A stretch of 64,000 bases of DNA. It comes from Rotaria socialis (lineage: Eukaryota; Rotifera; Eurotatoria; Philodinida; Philodinidae). Below the pieces are notes generated by a model, which worked only from the letters and a program-made list of their open reading frames with translations, had not been told where the DNA came from and did no database searches. The stretch covers positions 1-64,000 of the forward strand of contig CAJNYU010000011.1 in NCBI GenBank assembly GCA_905331475.1. Direction: 5' to 3'. Made by a program: the position numbers and the translations under genes. Of this stretch, positions 23,027-33,201 are shown piece by piece; within the stretch, counting starts at the first letter, position 1; every line of letters starts with the position of its first letter.

Positions 23027-23413
23027 ATTCATTATATTTTCTTTTTTTCTTTGTATATTTATTTTCTTTTTGTTTTCAATCATTTTCAATGTGATAACAG
23101 TTTGTTCAGGTTTTTCTTTTAAATTAACGATACAGTTTATTTGTGTCTCTGATTTTCTTTTGCACATAATAAATTTGTTTGTTTTGTACTTTTGACATAC
23201 ACGAACGGTGTGACTATATACTGCATTGCAAAATTCTTTTTCTTTCTATTGATCCTAACACTTGAAGATCTGAAAATTTATGAACTTCTGAGATGGCTGT
23301 AGGTGTGAGCTTGGAAGTCTTTATTGCGCCCACACACTACTATCTTTGATTGAATTTGACGATCGAAACATCGTAGCAAAGACATTTACCAGTGAATATG
23401 TAATAGTCGCCAT
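23027..23413. other. 3' flank of the F-box gene
   Basis: T-rich 3' region with an AATAAA-like signal (about 23168, AATAAATT) and no further gene. It ends in the 8-bp left target duplication (23406-23413) of the next element. Confidence 0.5.
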
Positions 23414-23856
23414 TAGGGATGTAACGATACCAATGCAGTATTGGGATATTGGTAATGGTATTGGTATCGATAGCAGGCCAATGGAGAAAAGGCATATTCT
23501 GTACTTCCGAAAAATATAAAATTTTCGAAAATGTGTTGCAACAGTTCGATTCCTTGACGCGGAAAACCTTTGGGAAAACTTTATACAGCATTTCTAGTTT
23601 CTTCAGGTACCTTATCGCTACTAAAAATTTTTGAAATTTTGATTTTTTTAGCTAGGATAGCGCATGTTCAGAAACCAGCGATTTTGTATAAAGTTTTTCC
23701 CAAAGGTTTTTGGCGTCAAAGAATCGAACTCCTGCAGCATAGTTTCGAAATTTTTATATTTTTTTGGAAGTGCAGAAGTATGCCTTTTCTCGATCGGCCT
23801 GTTGTCGATGCCAATACCCACCAATACTAAATGGCATTGGTATTGTCACATTCTTA
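23414..23856. mobile_element. hAT-like MITE (443 bp) with 8-bp target duplication
   Basis: The ends TAGGGATGTAACGATACC and, on the other strand, TAAGAATGTGACAATACC form the tips of inverted arms about 200 bp long. The arms share GGTATTGG, CAGGCC, GAGAAAAGGCAT, GAGTTCGATTC-like and CCTTTGGGAAAA blocks. The element is flanked by the direct repeat GTCGCCAT (23406-23413 and 23857-23864); the preceding TA also matches. An 8-bp duplication and a TAGGGATGT end fit the hAT superfamily. No coding region. Confidence 0.85.
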
Positions 23857-24013
23857 GTCGCCATGCGTATGGAAAAATATTTATATTTTGACTTCAAAAA
23901 TGTGATTCAATATTTGATTGTCGACTAAGTCGCAGATGGCAACACGAAGAAGTGTGTTAGTAAATTTATGATTCTTTTGGGCTATAGAATACTTAACAGA
24001 TGATGACCACACA

Positions 24014-24135
24014 AAGTATATAGAGTTGACTGGGGTAAATCAATGATGTTTTGTATATGCTGTTCTTATTTTGCTTTATAGCTCCTGCATTTCTCGTCGG
24101 ATAAAAAACATTAATGGCACCAGTTATTTAGAGCA
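24014..24135 (+). repeat. Dispersed repeat copy A
   Basis: The blocks ATAGAGTTGACTGGGGTAAA + TCAATGAT and CGGATAAAAAACATTAATGG + CACCAGTTAT recur with a few changes and the same spacing, in reverse orientation, at about 53425-53552. Family unknown. Confidence 0.55.
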
Positions 24136-24613
24136 AACATCGTTTTACAAATATGCCCGTTTTGTTTTTTTATAATACTTCCAGGTAACGTAGCTGCGAT
24201 AATTTCCCGACGCGAATTTCCGAATTATTGATTTACCCTAAATGAGGTAAGCCACTAATCGCGCTGGCGCCATTGGAGTAAATCAATCATTTTTGACTGG
24301 ATTAGATAAAATCTAATTTTTGTCTTTCGTCTAACTTTGGGTGTGAGTATGGATTCAGTAAACTTAGACATCCACACTCTAAAGACATGACGAAATCAAT
24401 ATTGCGACACTGAATTGGTTAAAATCCAGCTTGAATGTATTTATCAGCGAGTTTAATCTAAAGCAAATATTTTTAAGTTCAAAATTTCAGAAATGTATAA
24501 TCCATAATTTTCGGTTGCGTTCATTTCTTCACACTAATTTGAGCATTGATGAAATCATGATGAAGAAGTGAAGCTATACGCAAGAAAACTTCAGAAGAAC
24601 AAAAAGTTGAAAA

Positions 24614-24688
24614 TGACAGTAGTAGGATTCGAACCCACGAAAGAACAGTGCTTGAAACTGCCGCCATAGACCGCTCGGCCATACTGTC
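24614..24688 (-). tRNA. tRNA-Leu(CAA)-like gene with a short variable arm
   Basis: The minus-strand sequence folds as a cloverleaf. The acceptor stem is a perfect 7 bp (GACAGTA/TACTGTC). The D arm is GCC...GGC with a type II-style loop (GAGCGGTCTAT). The anticodon arm is GCAGT-TTCAAGC-ACTGT, giving anticodon CAA (Leu, codon UUG). The T arm is GTGGG-TTCGAAT-CCTAC. A TTTT Pol III terminator follows one base after the acceptor stem. The oddity is the variable region, TCTTTC, only 6 nt. Leucine tRNAs normally have a long variable arm of 11 nt or more, and Leu(CAA) genes often carry an intron, absent here. It may be a pseudogene or an unusual tRNA. Confidence 0.7.
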
Positions 24689-25223
24689 AAAACGTAATTG
24701 CTCGAAAACATTTAAATTGAGAGAAAGTGCAGCTCTCTATCTTGAGTAAGAATTTGTAAGATGCAATGAATCATAGTGACGCACAAAAAAAAACAGAAAG
24801 CGAATACATTCACAGACAGACGCTTAGAAGGTTTTTTCTTTTTGTTATTGAAGTAAGAACTTTTTGATGCAGTGCTTGTTTTAATCTTGTTCGCAAAGGA
24901 AACAACGAAACTTTTTGTTTTGACACAGAAATAGTATCGTATAGACTTTAGCAAATAGTGAGCGTCCTCTACGGTGTACAACTCGTAAACCAATCGGGAA
25001 TTTTTTACACGCTTAATTCGATGGATGTGGGTTTACATGCTTTCTTTCAATCAGACACCCGCTAGCCACACCCACATCTAAAATGGCATCATCAGAAGAG
25101 AATATACAACGATTTCACAATTTGTAGTAAAGGTATGAGAGAAAAATTGTTTATTCATTCTGTATTGGAAAGTCTTTACGTTTTATTGTTGTGCTTTTCC
25201 AATTGATTCAATGAAAAAGATTT
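24689..25223. other. Intergenic DNA downstream of the ART-TPR gene
   Basis: Contains a pair of inverted telomere-like words, GATGTGGGTTT (25023-25033) and ACACCCACATC (25067-25077). A 93-codon open frame on the minus strand (24712-24993) is low in complexity and not recognised. Confidence 0.45.
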
Positions 25224-27284
25224 TCATCTACATTTTCTTTTTATATATTCAAGGTTTTCTCGAAATTTTTGAAGATTAGGATGATTGGCAGGTAGTGATC
25301 GTTGTCCAATATCGACAGATTTTTGATGATGTTGACGTGCTTTTGCGTATTGACCTGTCTTACTATATACATAGCCGATACTGCTATGAGATTGAGCCAA
25401 GTCACGATGATTCGAAGGAAGTGCTATTTGTTGAATTTCCAGTGCTTTTTCGTGTGATAAAAGTGCTTTTTGATACTCGCCCATCTTTTCATACACAGAA
25501 CCAATACTATGATGAGAATAAGCCAAACTGACCTTATTCGCAGGCGATATATTTTGTCGCATTTCAAGTGCTTTTTCATGAAATTCAAGGGCTTTTGAGT
25601 ATTCTTTCATTTTTTCATAAACAGATCCAATATTGGCGAGGCAAGATGCTAGACCAGAATAATTTAAAGGAGTTATTTTTTGTTGCAATTCAAGCCCTTT
25701 TTCATAATATAAAAGAGCTTTGGTGTATTCATTCATCTTCTCATATACGGAACCAATGTGATTAAAAGAAACAGCTAACGCATTATGGTTGTCAGGCGTG
25801 ACTATCTGTTTGATTTCAAGCGATTTCTGATAATATGCAATTGCTTCTTCATATTTCTTCTGGTGCACCTTGCTCCATCCAAGTTGATGATTGAACTGTA
25901 TTTTCTCACGATCACTGTATGTTTGCTCGAGGAGAACTTCGTGTAATTCGTCGGCCTTATCAAAGTGGCCAAGTTTAAATAGCAATTTACCGAGTTTATC
26001 CCATTCAGTACATCCTCTTATCTCATCACGTATCCGTTCAGTAAGAGCATTTAACTGTGAATCATTATCATTGGTCTGTATTAAATCTACCTGCCATAGA
26101 CGATTGTTACCGTTGATTTGTATGATATTGCCAATACGAAACACGGTATGCATCGAAAATAGAATTTCGTCTTCGGTCTTGTAGTAACTTACGTGGTTGA
26201 TGCAAGCAAAAGGAGTAGACTTTATTGAAGGATCAATCATCATCACGAAGACTATTCCCACAGAGTCTGAACTAGCAAGAGAACTACTAGCAAAGCCTTG
26301 AGCTATACTTAGGTCTTTGCTCGTAGACAAAAAGTTATTAAAAGATATGAGCCCACCTTGTGTATTTCGTATTTTCTCAAACTCTTTCTTAGGTAAACCT
26401 TGACCTCGAAAGATAGTAAATGGCGCCAATTCATGGTACTCTCTATATTGTTCTGAGTGTAGCTGTACGATTTGACGATGAAGATCTTGAATGAAGAAGC
26501 CCATTTTGATGATTGTATCTACTTCCATGAAGCGTAAAGCTCGATTGAGCACAGAGTAAAGACTACATTTGTGAGTATACCACCAGATAGGCGAGTAGTC
26601 TTTATAGTCTCTTGCGAGTCCATCGATATTATTCAATTGTATACCATTATCAGTAAATTTTTGCCGATAATAGGTGATAAAATCTGTAATATGTTGTTCA
26701 TTGAAATCAATTGCCAATAATATTTCCTTCAGGATCTGTGTATACATAAATGATGGATCCAATTGATCCAAATTTTCATTGAATGTTTCTCTATTGGTCG
26801 ACACAAGGCTGATCGAAACTAAATCTTGATCACATCTGTGTGCATCCTGTTCGAGCACTTGGCAGATAGATAAAATTGATGGAAACATGCCCTTCACTTT
26901 TGGCCATTCTTGTGTCCATTCTCTTTGTTGTGACTGACTTTTAGAAAGGATGTAAATGGAATTAATTTGAATTATCTCGTGCACGGATGGCACAATATTT
27001 TGATTTAATTCATCAGAAATAATCATCAAGACTTTTTCGTCTATAATGTCAATAACGAAATCGATGCATTGATCAACATCGGTAAACGTATTGATGTCAT
27101 TAACAACTGTTCGTAGTTCAGTGATTGACTTACGAAACTCATTTTCATGCATGTCATCAACATCAGAATGTAACCATACAAGGATGAAGTTTTGAACGAT
27201 ACGAGAATTAAAGGGTCGACGTATTTTTTCAGGTCTCACGTTGCCAATGAGATGGTAATTTTCTACTTGTTGACTCAAATCCAT
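25224..27284 (-). CDS. NAD:arginine ADP-ribosyltransferase fused to TPR repeats
   Basis: One uninterrupted frame of 686 residues from ATG at 27284. Residues 1-200 are an unassigned N-terminal domain. Residues about 200-405 match ART-type mono-ADP-ribosyltransferases, with the R-S-E triad visible: FRGQGL (R293), LSTS (320-322), and TEDEILF with E371 and E373 as the ExE pair typical of arginine-specific enzymes. Residues about 425-680 are kinesin-light-chain-like TPRs. Four or five 42-residue units share IGSVYEKM(x)EY(x)KALxxxEKALE(x)xQ and start with an NHxxLA-type turn. The TPRs presumably bind a protein partner; substrate and location are unknown. No signal peptide is seen, so it is probably cytosolic. 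This architecture is common in bdelloids, where it forms a large family. The lack of introns is noteworthy. Confidence 0.88.
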   Translation of the reverse strand: MDLSQQVENYHLIGNVRPEKIRRPFNSRIVQNFILVWLHSDVDDMHENEFRKSITELRTVVNDINTFTDVDQCIDFVIDIIDEKVLMIISDELNQNIVPSVHEIIQINSIYILSKSQSQQREWTQEWPKVKGMFPSILSICQVLEQDAHRCDQDLVSISLVSTNRETFNENLDQLDPSFMYTQILKEILLAIDFNEQHITDFITYYRQKFTDNGIQLNNIDGLARDYKDYSPIWWYTHKCSLYSVLNRALRFMEVDTIIKMGFFIQDLHRQIVQLHSEQYREYHELAPFTIFRGQGLPKKEFEKIRNTQGGLISFNNFLSTSKDLSIAQGFASSSLASSDSVGIVFVMMIDPSIKSTPFACINHVSYYKTEDEILFSMHTVFRIGNIIQINGNNRLWQVDLIQTNDNDSQLNALTERIRDEIRGCTEWDKLGKLLFKLGHFDKADELHEVLLEQTYSDREKIQFNHQLGWSKVHQKKYEEAIAYYQKSLEIKQIVTPDNHNALAVSFNHIGSVYEKMNEYTKALLYYEKGLELQQKITPLNYSGLASCLANIGSVYEKMKEYSKALEFHEKALEMRQNISPANKVSLAYSHHSIGSVYEKMGEYQKALLSHEKALEIQQIALPSNHRDLAQSHSSIGYVYSKTGQYAKARQHHQKSVDIGQRSLPANHPNLQKFRENLEYIKRKCR

Positions 27285-27681
27285 ATTGTATTAGGTATCA
27301 GTCTTCAAAATTCAACAATCGAAAAATGAATGTTGATGAAAAGATATAAAATTTTCTTTTTATTATAGCTTGCTTTCTTTTTTTTCAGCGATGCTCTGCG
27401 CGACGTTGTCGTTCTTTTATTTTTATTACTATTGAAGTATGTTACCTTTTTCTATTCAATATATTTGCCACAAACACAACAATAGGCTAACAAGCGCAAG
27501 TTCGCTCGCGACAACGTGCGAAAGAAAGGAAGAATGAAAATTTGTTGTTACTGTCAACATTACTATTAAAAAATAGCATTCGACGACGGAGCCACCTTCC
27601 TTTTCTTCGTCTCTGAAGTCAGAAAGTGGCATGCTGCAATGCCTGTGTACTAACTCAATTAACGGTTGGGGTAGAATAAAT
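27285..27681. other. 5' flank of the ART-TPR gene
   Basis: AT-rich upstream sequence, ending in the 8-bp target duplication GAATAAAT (27674-27681) of the next element. No gene. Confidence 0.45.
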
Positions 27682-28406
27682 GGTTGGCCGTAGAAAGGCC
27701 GAAAGGAAAAATATCGAAAGGAAAAATACCGAAAGAAAAACACCGAAAGAAAAATATCGAAAGGGAAAAATGTCGAATGGATAAATGTCGAAGAGAAAAA
27801 TGTCGAAAAGGAAAATTGTCGAAAGAAAAATATCGAAAAGGAAAAATGTCGAAAACAGAAAAGATAAAAAAAGCGACGTCTACTAAATGAAGGTTCTAAT
27901 AGTTTGTTGTTCATTGTTGTTGATCTGATTATTCCATTGGTTTGACAATGATAGCCCTTGATACTATTGATAAGTAATATCTTATGAAAACTAGCTAAAA
28001 TAGGCGTAAAATAGTATACAACGATTAAAATTTTATCATGATGACTACAGCTTGCTCATTTTTATCTGGTGAGAATCATCCGCCAACTCCAGTTATTTCA
28101 TTTATTCAGTCGTAAAAAGGAAAACCTTTCCTTGTATCAGATAAATATATTTTCAAACTGAATACAACAGCAACAACTAGTAAATATTGGATATGTGTAT
28201 TTTTCTTTATAACTCTTATTTATCTATGATCTATGCTATGATGCTATTATGATTTCAAGAATAAAAACATCTTAGTGCAAATTTTCGATATTTTTCCCTT
28301 TCAATATTTTTTCTTTCGACATTTTTCCTTTCGTCATTTTCTATATTTTTCCTTTCGATATTTTTCCCTTTCGACATTTTTCCTTTCGGTCTTTCTACGG
28401 CACACC
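27682..28406. mobile_element. hAT-like element (725 bp) whose inverted repeats are 15-bp minisatellites
   Basis: The left end GGTTGGCCGTAGAAAG and the right end, on the other strand, GGTGTGCCGTAGAAAG are flanked by the direct repeat GAATAAAT (27674-27681 and 28407-28414). Inside each end, a 15-bp unit close to GGAAAAATATCGAAA is repeated in tandem: about ten units at 27697-27860 and seven or eight inverted at 28285-28390. The centre (27890-28270) is AT-rich and non-coding. The Lys/Glu-rich open frame at 27684-27890 is just the minisatellite read in one frame. Confidence 0.8.
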
Positions 28407-28414
28407 GAATAAAT

Positions 28415-29098
28415 AATGATCTCAAATTTTAAAGCGATATCGTTTTCAATTTTTATTTCATTGGTCCAAGTAGCCCAAGAGATAAGAATATAAAGGAATC
28501 AATCTGGAGACTGTGGATATACTTCCTAATAAAAGGGTGCCACGTGAAACCATGTAACGTTCCATAAGAAACATTGAACTTTTTAAGATTCTCTTCGGTT
28601 ACGACTAAACCAGCGCTAATTCCAAAACAAAGCTTCTTGGCTTTCATGTGCTGTATATCAAAGCTACTTCGCGTTTCATATCAGTAAGACTTATCTAGTG
28701 GAAGATTACGTATTAAAGTATTGATTCATTGAAAAAAAATTTTAAATATCGTCTACGATGGAATACACACTCGGGCTCGGCTATATAAAAAGCACATTCA
28801 AAGTCAGACCGATAAGAACACATAGGTGAGAGTGGATAAATGTGAAATTTTTAATACATAGTGGGAGTTGAATTTATATTGAACTAATCATTCGGAACTC
28901 AATGTGTCGAAGAAGTCAGCTTTTAGCAGCGCCGAACATTTTTCAAAGGAATAAAAAGAAGATGTGATATAGAATCATTTAAATTTTAGCAAGACGCCAT
29001 TGTGTTTTCGAGAGTGGTTAGTAGATACGATAGAAAAGTATAATTTTCTTTTTTGAACAGTCTATAGAACTTTATTACAAATTTTGACAGTAAACTTA
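28415..29098. other. Spacer with a short unassigned open frame
   Basis: A 64-codon frame on the minus strand (28647-28453) has non-repetitive composition (SAGLVVTEENLKKFNVSYG) and could be a gene remnant or small exon. No family is recognised and no splice partners are evident. The rest is AT-rich. Confidence 0.35.
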
Positions 29099-31198
29099 TT
29101 ATATGTCTGTTGAAGTTAAACCATAAACTTCAACTTCATAGACGATTGACGAGTATCCTTTGTCTGAAGGGAATGCAATACGCATTTGACTACCTGTAAC
29201 TGCTCTAAAAGTAATATCATCATTATTATTTATAGTAGATTCCGTATAAGCAATGAACCAATTCGTACCATTCCAATATTCGATATAATAGACAGTAGTA
29301 CGTTGGCCATATGTAATAATTCGCACTTTGTTAAAAGTAACATTAACACAAAAGTCTACTGTTAACCATGAATTATTCAATCCTTGTGCATTATTGATTT
29401 GCCAACTTGTACTTAAATTACCATCCGCAGCAGCTTTGCTAAATCGATCATTTATGTTCTGATCTGATGATCTCTTTATATTCATACCAAATGCGTAGTT
29501 GGGTGATGTGTTCGAACCATTGATGAGTTGAATCTTAAGTGCCCAATCATCGGTAGAAGTAGGTTGATTTGGAATATCCCATAGACCAGATTTTGTAGGC
29601 ATCCATCCTGCATCTATCATTGAGTAAGTACCATTACGTGGATTAAACCATTGAGACATGTACACGCCAGTAGGTGATAAGTTTCTTACTGTTCCATTAT
29701 AAACAGTACCATTTAATTGCAATGGTAAATAAGCAATCACTAGCGTACGATTATTTCCATTCGTTTTTTGATAAGGTCTTTGAGTATTATTTGGAGCAGC
29801 TAACCAACTAATAGCATTTTCATCGGGTGCCAATGTCCACCAATCAAGTGCTCCCCAAAAGTTTGCCATAAAAGACATTTGTTCACCAACAGGAAAATCG
29901 ATCGCTGTATTCCAAGATCGTGCATCACTACCGTTACCACAATTATAATTTATTTCTTTCGTTGTATAACAAGCCCACCAGATACCTTGGGCTCCGTAGG
30001 TAAAACCAAAAGTTCCAGCAATTTGTGATTGCCATGCACTCTGACGAGTTTTCCATTTAGGTGTGATTACTCCACCACCATACCATGGAATAATATCTTC
30101 ATAATTGGCTTCGTCTTCAAGAATAGGTCGTGGTGGAATGGCATTATATTGTGTAAGCCAGTAATCCACTGAACTTACGCGATTATGACTTTGCTGAAGT
30201 GTAACAAATCCATACCATGATTGATCGTGATAAACTATTGGATTTGTGTAAGCATTATGCATACTATTGGCACGTTTGTATGGATCAAGGTCGTATACGT
30301 ATTCAGCAACATGTGCCCAACATTGACCACATGCTCCAGAAGCCACATCGTTAAATTCTTGCGCAGTTATCCATACAGTTGGATAGGCACCGTATCGTGC
30401 AAGTATGTAACGTGCTAATCGTTTGTGATCAGATTCGGCAGAAGCATTTTTCATACTTCGACCAATCCCTTGTGCCATTGAAATGACCATTCCTTTACTC
30501 GCCAAATATGCAATGCGTTGATCGATATTCTGCCAGAATGCTGGATTTAAATCAATAAAAAATTTATCATTATTCCATGCTGGTCCACCTTCATTGCGAG
30601 CTGGATTACCTTGCTCATTATTGTTAGCAAACGTTTCCGCCTTCCAAACAGTAAAACCTTGTTCTAGTCGTCGATCAATCATACCTTTGAACATTGAACT
30701 AAAACGTACATCATTTGATTCATTAAACCGTTCTGCAATGTTAAAGCCTGACCAATGTGTATCTCCTAGCCAATAGAAAGGTTTTCCATCAGCATATGTC
30801 AAGTATCGATTATTTGCACTGGGTTTCATAAAACCATGCTGATAGATTGATAATGTACCAGTGTAAGGTGTACACATGATGAAACCAGTTTGATTGTTGA
30901 GACCAACATCATTCGCCTTTGTTGTATAAGTCCAAATACCATCAACAATGGGAGCAAAACGAATTTTCCACGTTTGCCCACCATCCCAAAAGCCTGGCAT
31001 AGTCATAGAAATCCCAGTTGATGATATAAATGTTGCACGCAGATCATCGACATCTATGTATGGACTCGAATAGTTACCGGCAGCATTTAATGAAATCTCC
31101 ACCAAATTCCAACATTCGACAGTAAGATTCAATGCTTGAATATATGGAGACATAAACAGAATATTCAGAACAAAAAACCAATTTTGAGAACGATCCAT
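29099..31198 (-). CDS. Secreted DUF5060-DUF4038 glycoside hydrolase with C-terminal discoidin (F5/8C) domain
   Basis: A single frame of 699 residues with no intron. Residues 1-23 are a signal peptide (cleavage near IQA/LN). Residues about 25-112 are a beta domain of the DUF5060 type (TMPGFWDGGQTWKIRF, FAPIVDGIWTY). Residues about 128-470 form a TIM-barrel of the DUF4038 type, with the family signature YADGKPFYWLGDTHW (about 135-149). Candidate catalytic acids are E281 in WITAQEFN and E361/E363 in ILEDEANYE. Residues about 565-695 are an F5/8 type C carbohydrate-binding domain (DGNLSTSW; WLTVDF). Relatives are bacterial and fungal enzymes acting on plant or microbial polysaccharides, some of them apiosidases. 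The lack of introns beside intron-rich animal genes supports horizontal acquisition. The exact substrate cannot be told. Confidence 0.85.
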   Translation of the reverse strand: MDRSQNWFFVLNILFMSPYIQALNLTVECWNLVEISLNAAGNYSSPYIDVDDLRATFISSTGISMTMPGFWDGGQTWKIRFAPIVDGIWTYTTKANDVGLNNQTGFIMCTPYTGTLSIYQHGFMKPSANNRYLTYADGKPFYWLGDTHWSGFNIAERFNESNDVRFSSMFKGMIDRRLEQGFTVWKAETFANNNEQGNPARNEGGPAWNNDKFFIDLNPAFWQNIDQRIAYLASKGMVISMAQGIGRSMKNASAESDHKRLARYILARYGAYPTVWITAQEFNDVASGACGQCWAHVAEYVYDLDPYKRANSMHNAYTNPIVYHDQSWYGFVTLQQSHNRVSSVDYWLTQYNAIPPRPILEDEANYEDIIPWYGGGVITPKWKTRQSAWQSQIAGTFGFTYGAQGIWWACYTTKEINYNCGNGSDARSWNTAIDFPVGEQMSFMANFWGALDWWTLAPDENAISWLAAPNNTQRPYQKTNGNNRTLVIAYLPLQLNGTVYNGTVRNLSPTGVYMSQWFNPRNGTYSMIDAGWMPTKSGLWDIPNQPTSTDDWALKIQLINGSNTSPNYAFGMNIKRSSDQNINDRFSKAAADGNLSTSWQINNAQGLNNSWLTVDFCVNVTFNKVRIITYGQRTTVYYIEYWNGTNWFIAYTESTINNNDDITFRAVTGSQMRIAFPSDKGYSSIVYEVEVYGLTSTDI

Positions 31199-33193
31199 CG
31201 GTTATTTTCTAATTTTCTTCAAAAAAGAATTTGTAATGGTAATGTCCTTATCTTAAATGTATGCACGCAATAGGAGTATTGATAAAAGATTTTTTCTCTT
31301 TTTTTTAAATTCAACAAAGATGCATGGTCTGATACGACGTAGAGCAGATAAACTTTCGATGTAATACGAAAATTATTGCATTGGATGATTTCTATCTAAA
31401 AAAACAGCGATGAATTCGATTAGACTGCAGGCGTCTATCATTTTCATTCATGGACCTACGCTGTTACCTGCGCTCGTGATGTAACTAAGATTCTTCTGTT
31501 TTTTGTTTGCTCACACTACCATATTCTATCGATTTACTTAGTTTCTGTTAGCGTATAAATCTTATGAAAAAACAAAATGGAGCATTGCATTTCATAGCTA
31601 GGAAAGTCTACACTGAGGTTCCTATTGAACATCAGATAACAAAAGAAGAAGTTCAATACTTTCACCCCAAATCATACTTGAAAGTAAAGTTTTAACAACA
31701 GAAATAAAATTCATCATGGAATTCAATTGTATAGTTCACATAGTGACGTATTTTTCGTTGCATCATCAGGCAAAATTAATCGCGATAAAGCTGCCTTGAT
31801 TAATATTACGGAAATCAATGTTTATTATTTTATTCATTTTGGAATAGTACGTTTTAACTCCTTATCTTAGATTATTTTGCTAGAGTCCGAATTTAGACGC
31901 ATTTGTTATGTTATCAAATGCTTTCTCTATTTTGCATAGTTGCTATCGCATGAAAAATAGGAATGAATATATGTTTACAATAAGAAGATGATATGAAGTT
32001 TCCTGTTTTATTTTTGTGATTCAGATATAGTATATACTTATGTATATTGAAATAAAATGTAGAGCAAAGAATTAAAAGGAAGTTATATAAAGTTTCATAT
32101 GCTAGTTGAACTGATATTTATTGGATTAATCTTATCAGCATAAGAATCGGAAAAGAACATGTTACTTTTTACTTTTCAGTCTTATGAAAGGTGCTATAAA
32201 ATTATAGGTTTACGCTGATTGCATCGTGTTCACTTCAATTTCTTAAGAGCGGAAAACATGATTACTTTGAATTTGATAGCAGGTACAAATATTGAAAAGT
32301 AAAATATGTCGCATATCATAGTGTATGAATATCAAAGCTTCCATCACCCACACCCTCAAGAAACAAAGACGCTCATTCGAAATATCATGAATATAGAAAC
32401 TTGTAAATTCGATGAGCAACAGGTAACATGGCCTATTTCACCGAAGTGATATCAACAGAAAGCCAAAAACTTCATAAACGTATATGTCACAGTTGACATG
32501 AGAATTTCAGTTGAGATTGGAATGCGCGAAATAAAATTATTTGAATTTTTTTCCCCTGCTCGTGTTTCATAAAATAAAATATATTTAAAAGGAAAAAGAA
32601 TTTCACTAGTAAATTGAATCGAATGAATGAAAAAAATTATAGGTAAATGATTACCTTGTGCTTTATGTATAATAATAATAATAATAATAATAATAAAATT
32701 TTTGTTTTGTTTAAATTCTACCGGTATGAGTCATAATATGATTAATCTCCTCTGAATTAATCATCAGATGGTATTACAAGGAGGTTTAGTACATTTTTAT
32801 ATTTGATTTATAAAAGTTGTATAAATAAAATAATTTATTTTTCTCAGATAAATTCAATGTCCCCATGTCCCCATTGTTTAACAAATGTACAGAGAGTTGA
32901 ATTTATATGAAAACCTTGTAAAAAGATGGAAGAAATAATTATCAATACAAAATTTTCTAAAGGCAGATCTCAACAAAAATTCTATTAAAAAAATTAAGAA
33001 AAAGCTATTCCAAACTCAACTAAATTCCAAACTCGCCTGCCACATATATAAAATTGGTCAGAAAATTCTTCATTGACCAACCCTACAGTTTGTTAAGACC
33101 TACAATGAACACGAGCATACCTGATGATAAAGATATTTAAGTTACATTCGAAATGTACCCTATGTTAGCTTGGTTTCTACTTATATATTCAGA
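31199..33193. other. Intergenic DNA, 2 kb
   Basis: No gene seen. It holds an (AAT)n microsatellite at 32671-32696, a telomere-like ACCCACACCCTC at 32346-32357, and on the minus strand near 31745-31775 a CTGATGA...CGAAAA sequence that only superficially recalls a hammerhead core. Confidence 0.5.
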
Positions 33194-33201
33194 AACACAC
33201 C

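Noticed and set aside
27684-27890. Lys/Glu/Arg-rich protein of 68 residues
   Set aside because: It is the 15-bp minisatellite translated; period-five residue repeats follow from the DNA unit.
31743-31775. Minus-strand CTGATGATGCAACGAAAA as a hammerhead core
   Set aside because: No stem II of useful length and no complementary stem I; resemblance is limited to the two short boxes.
32671-32696. (AAT)n run as a CRISPR-like or regulatory array
   Set aside because: Simple trinucleotide microsatellite without spacers.
33121-33165. CTGATGA...CGAAATG as a hammerhead core
   Set aside because: The intervening sequence does not pair, and ACATTCGAAATGT is simply a short palindrome.
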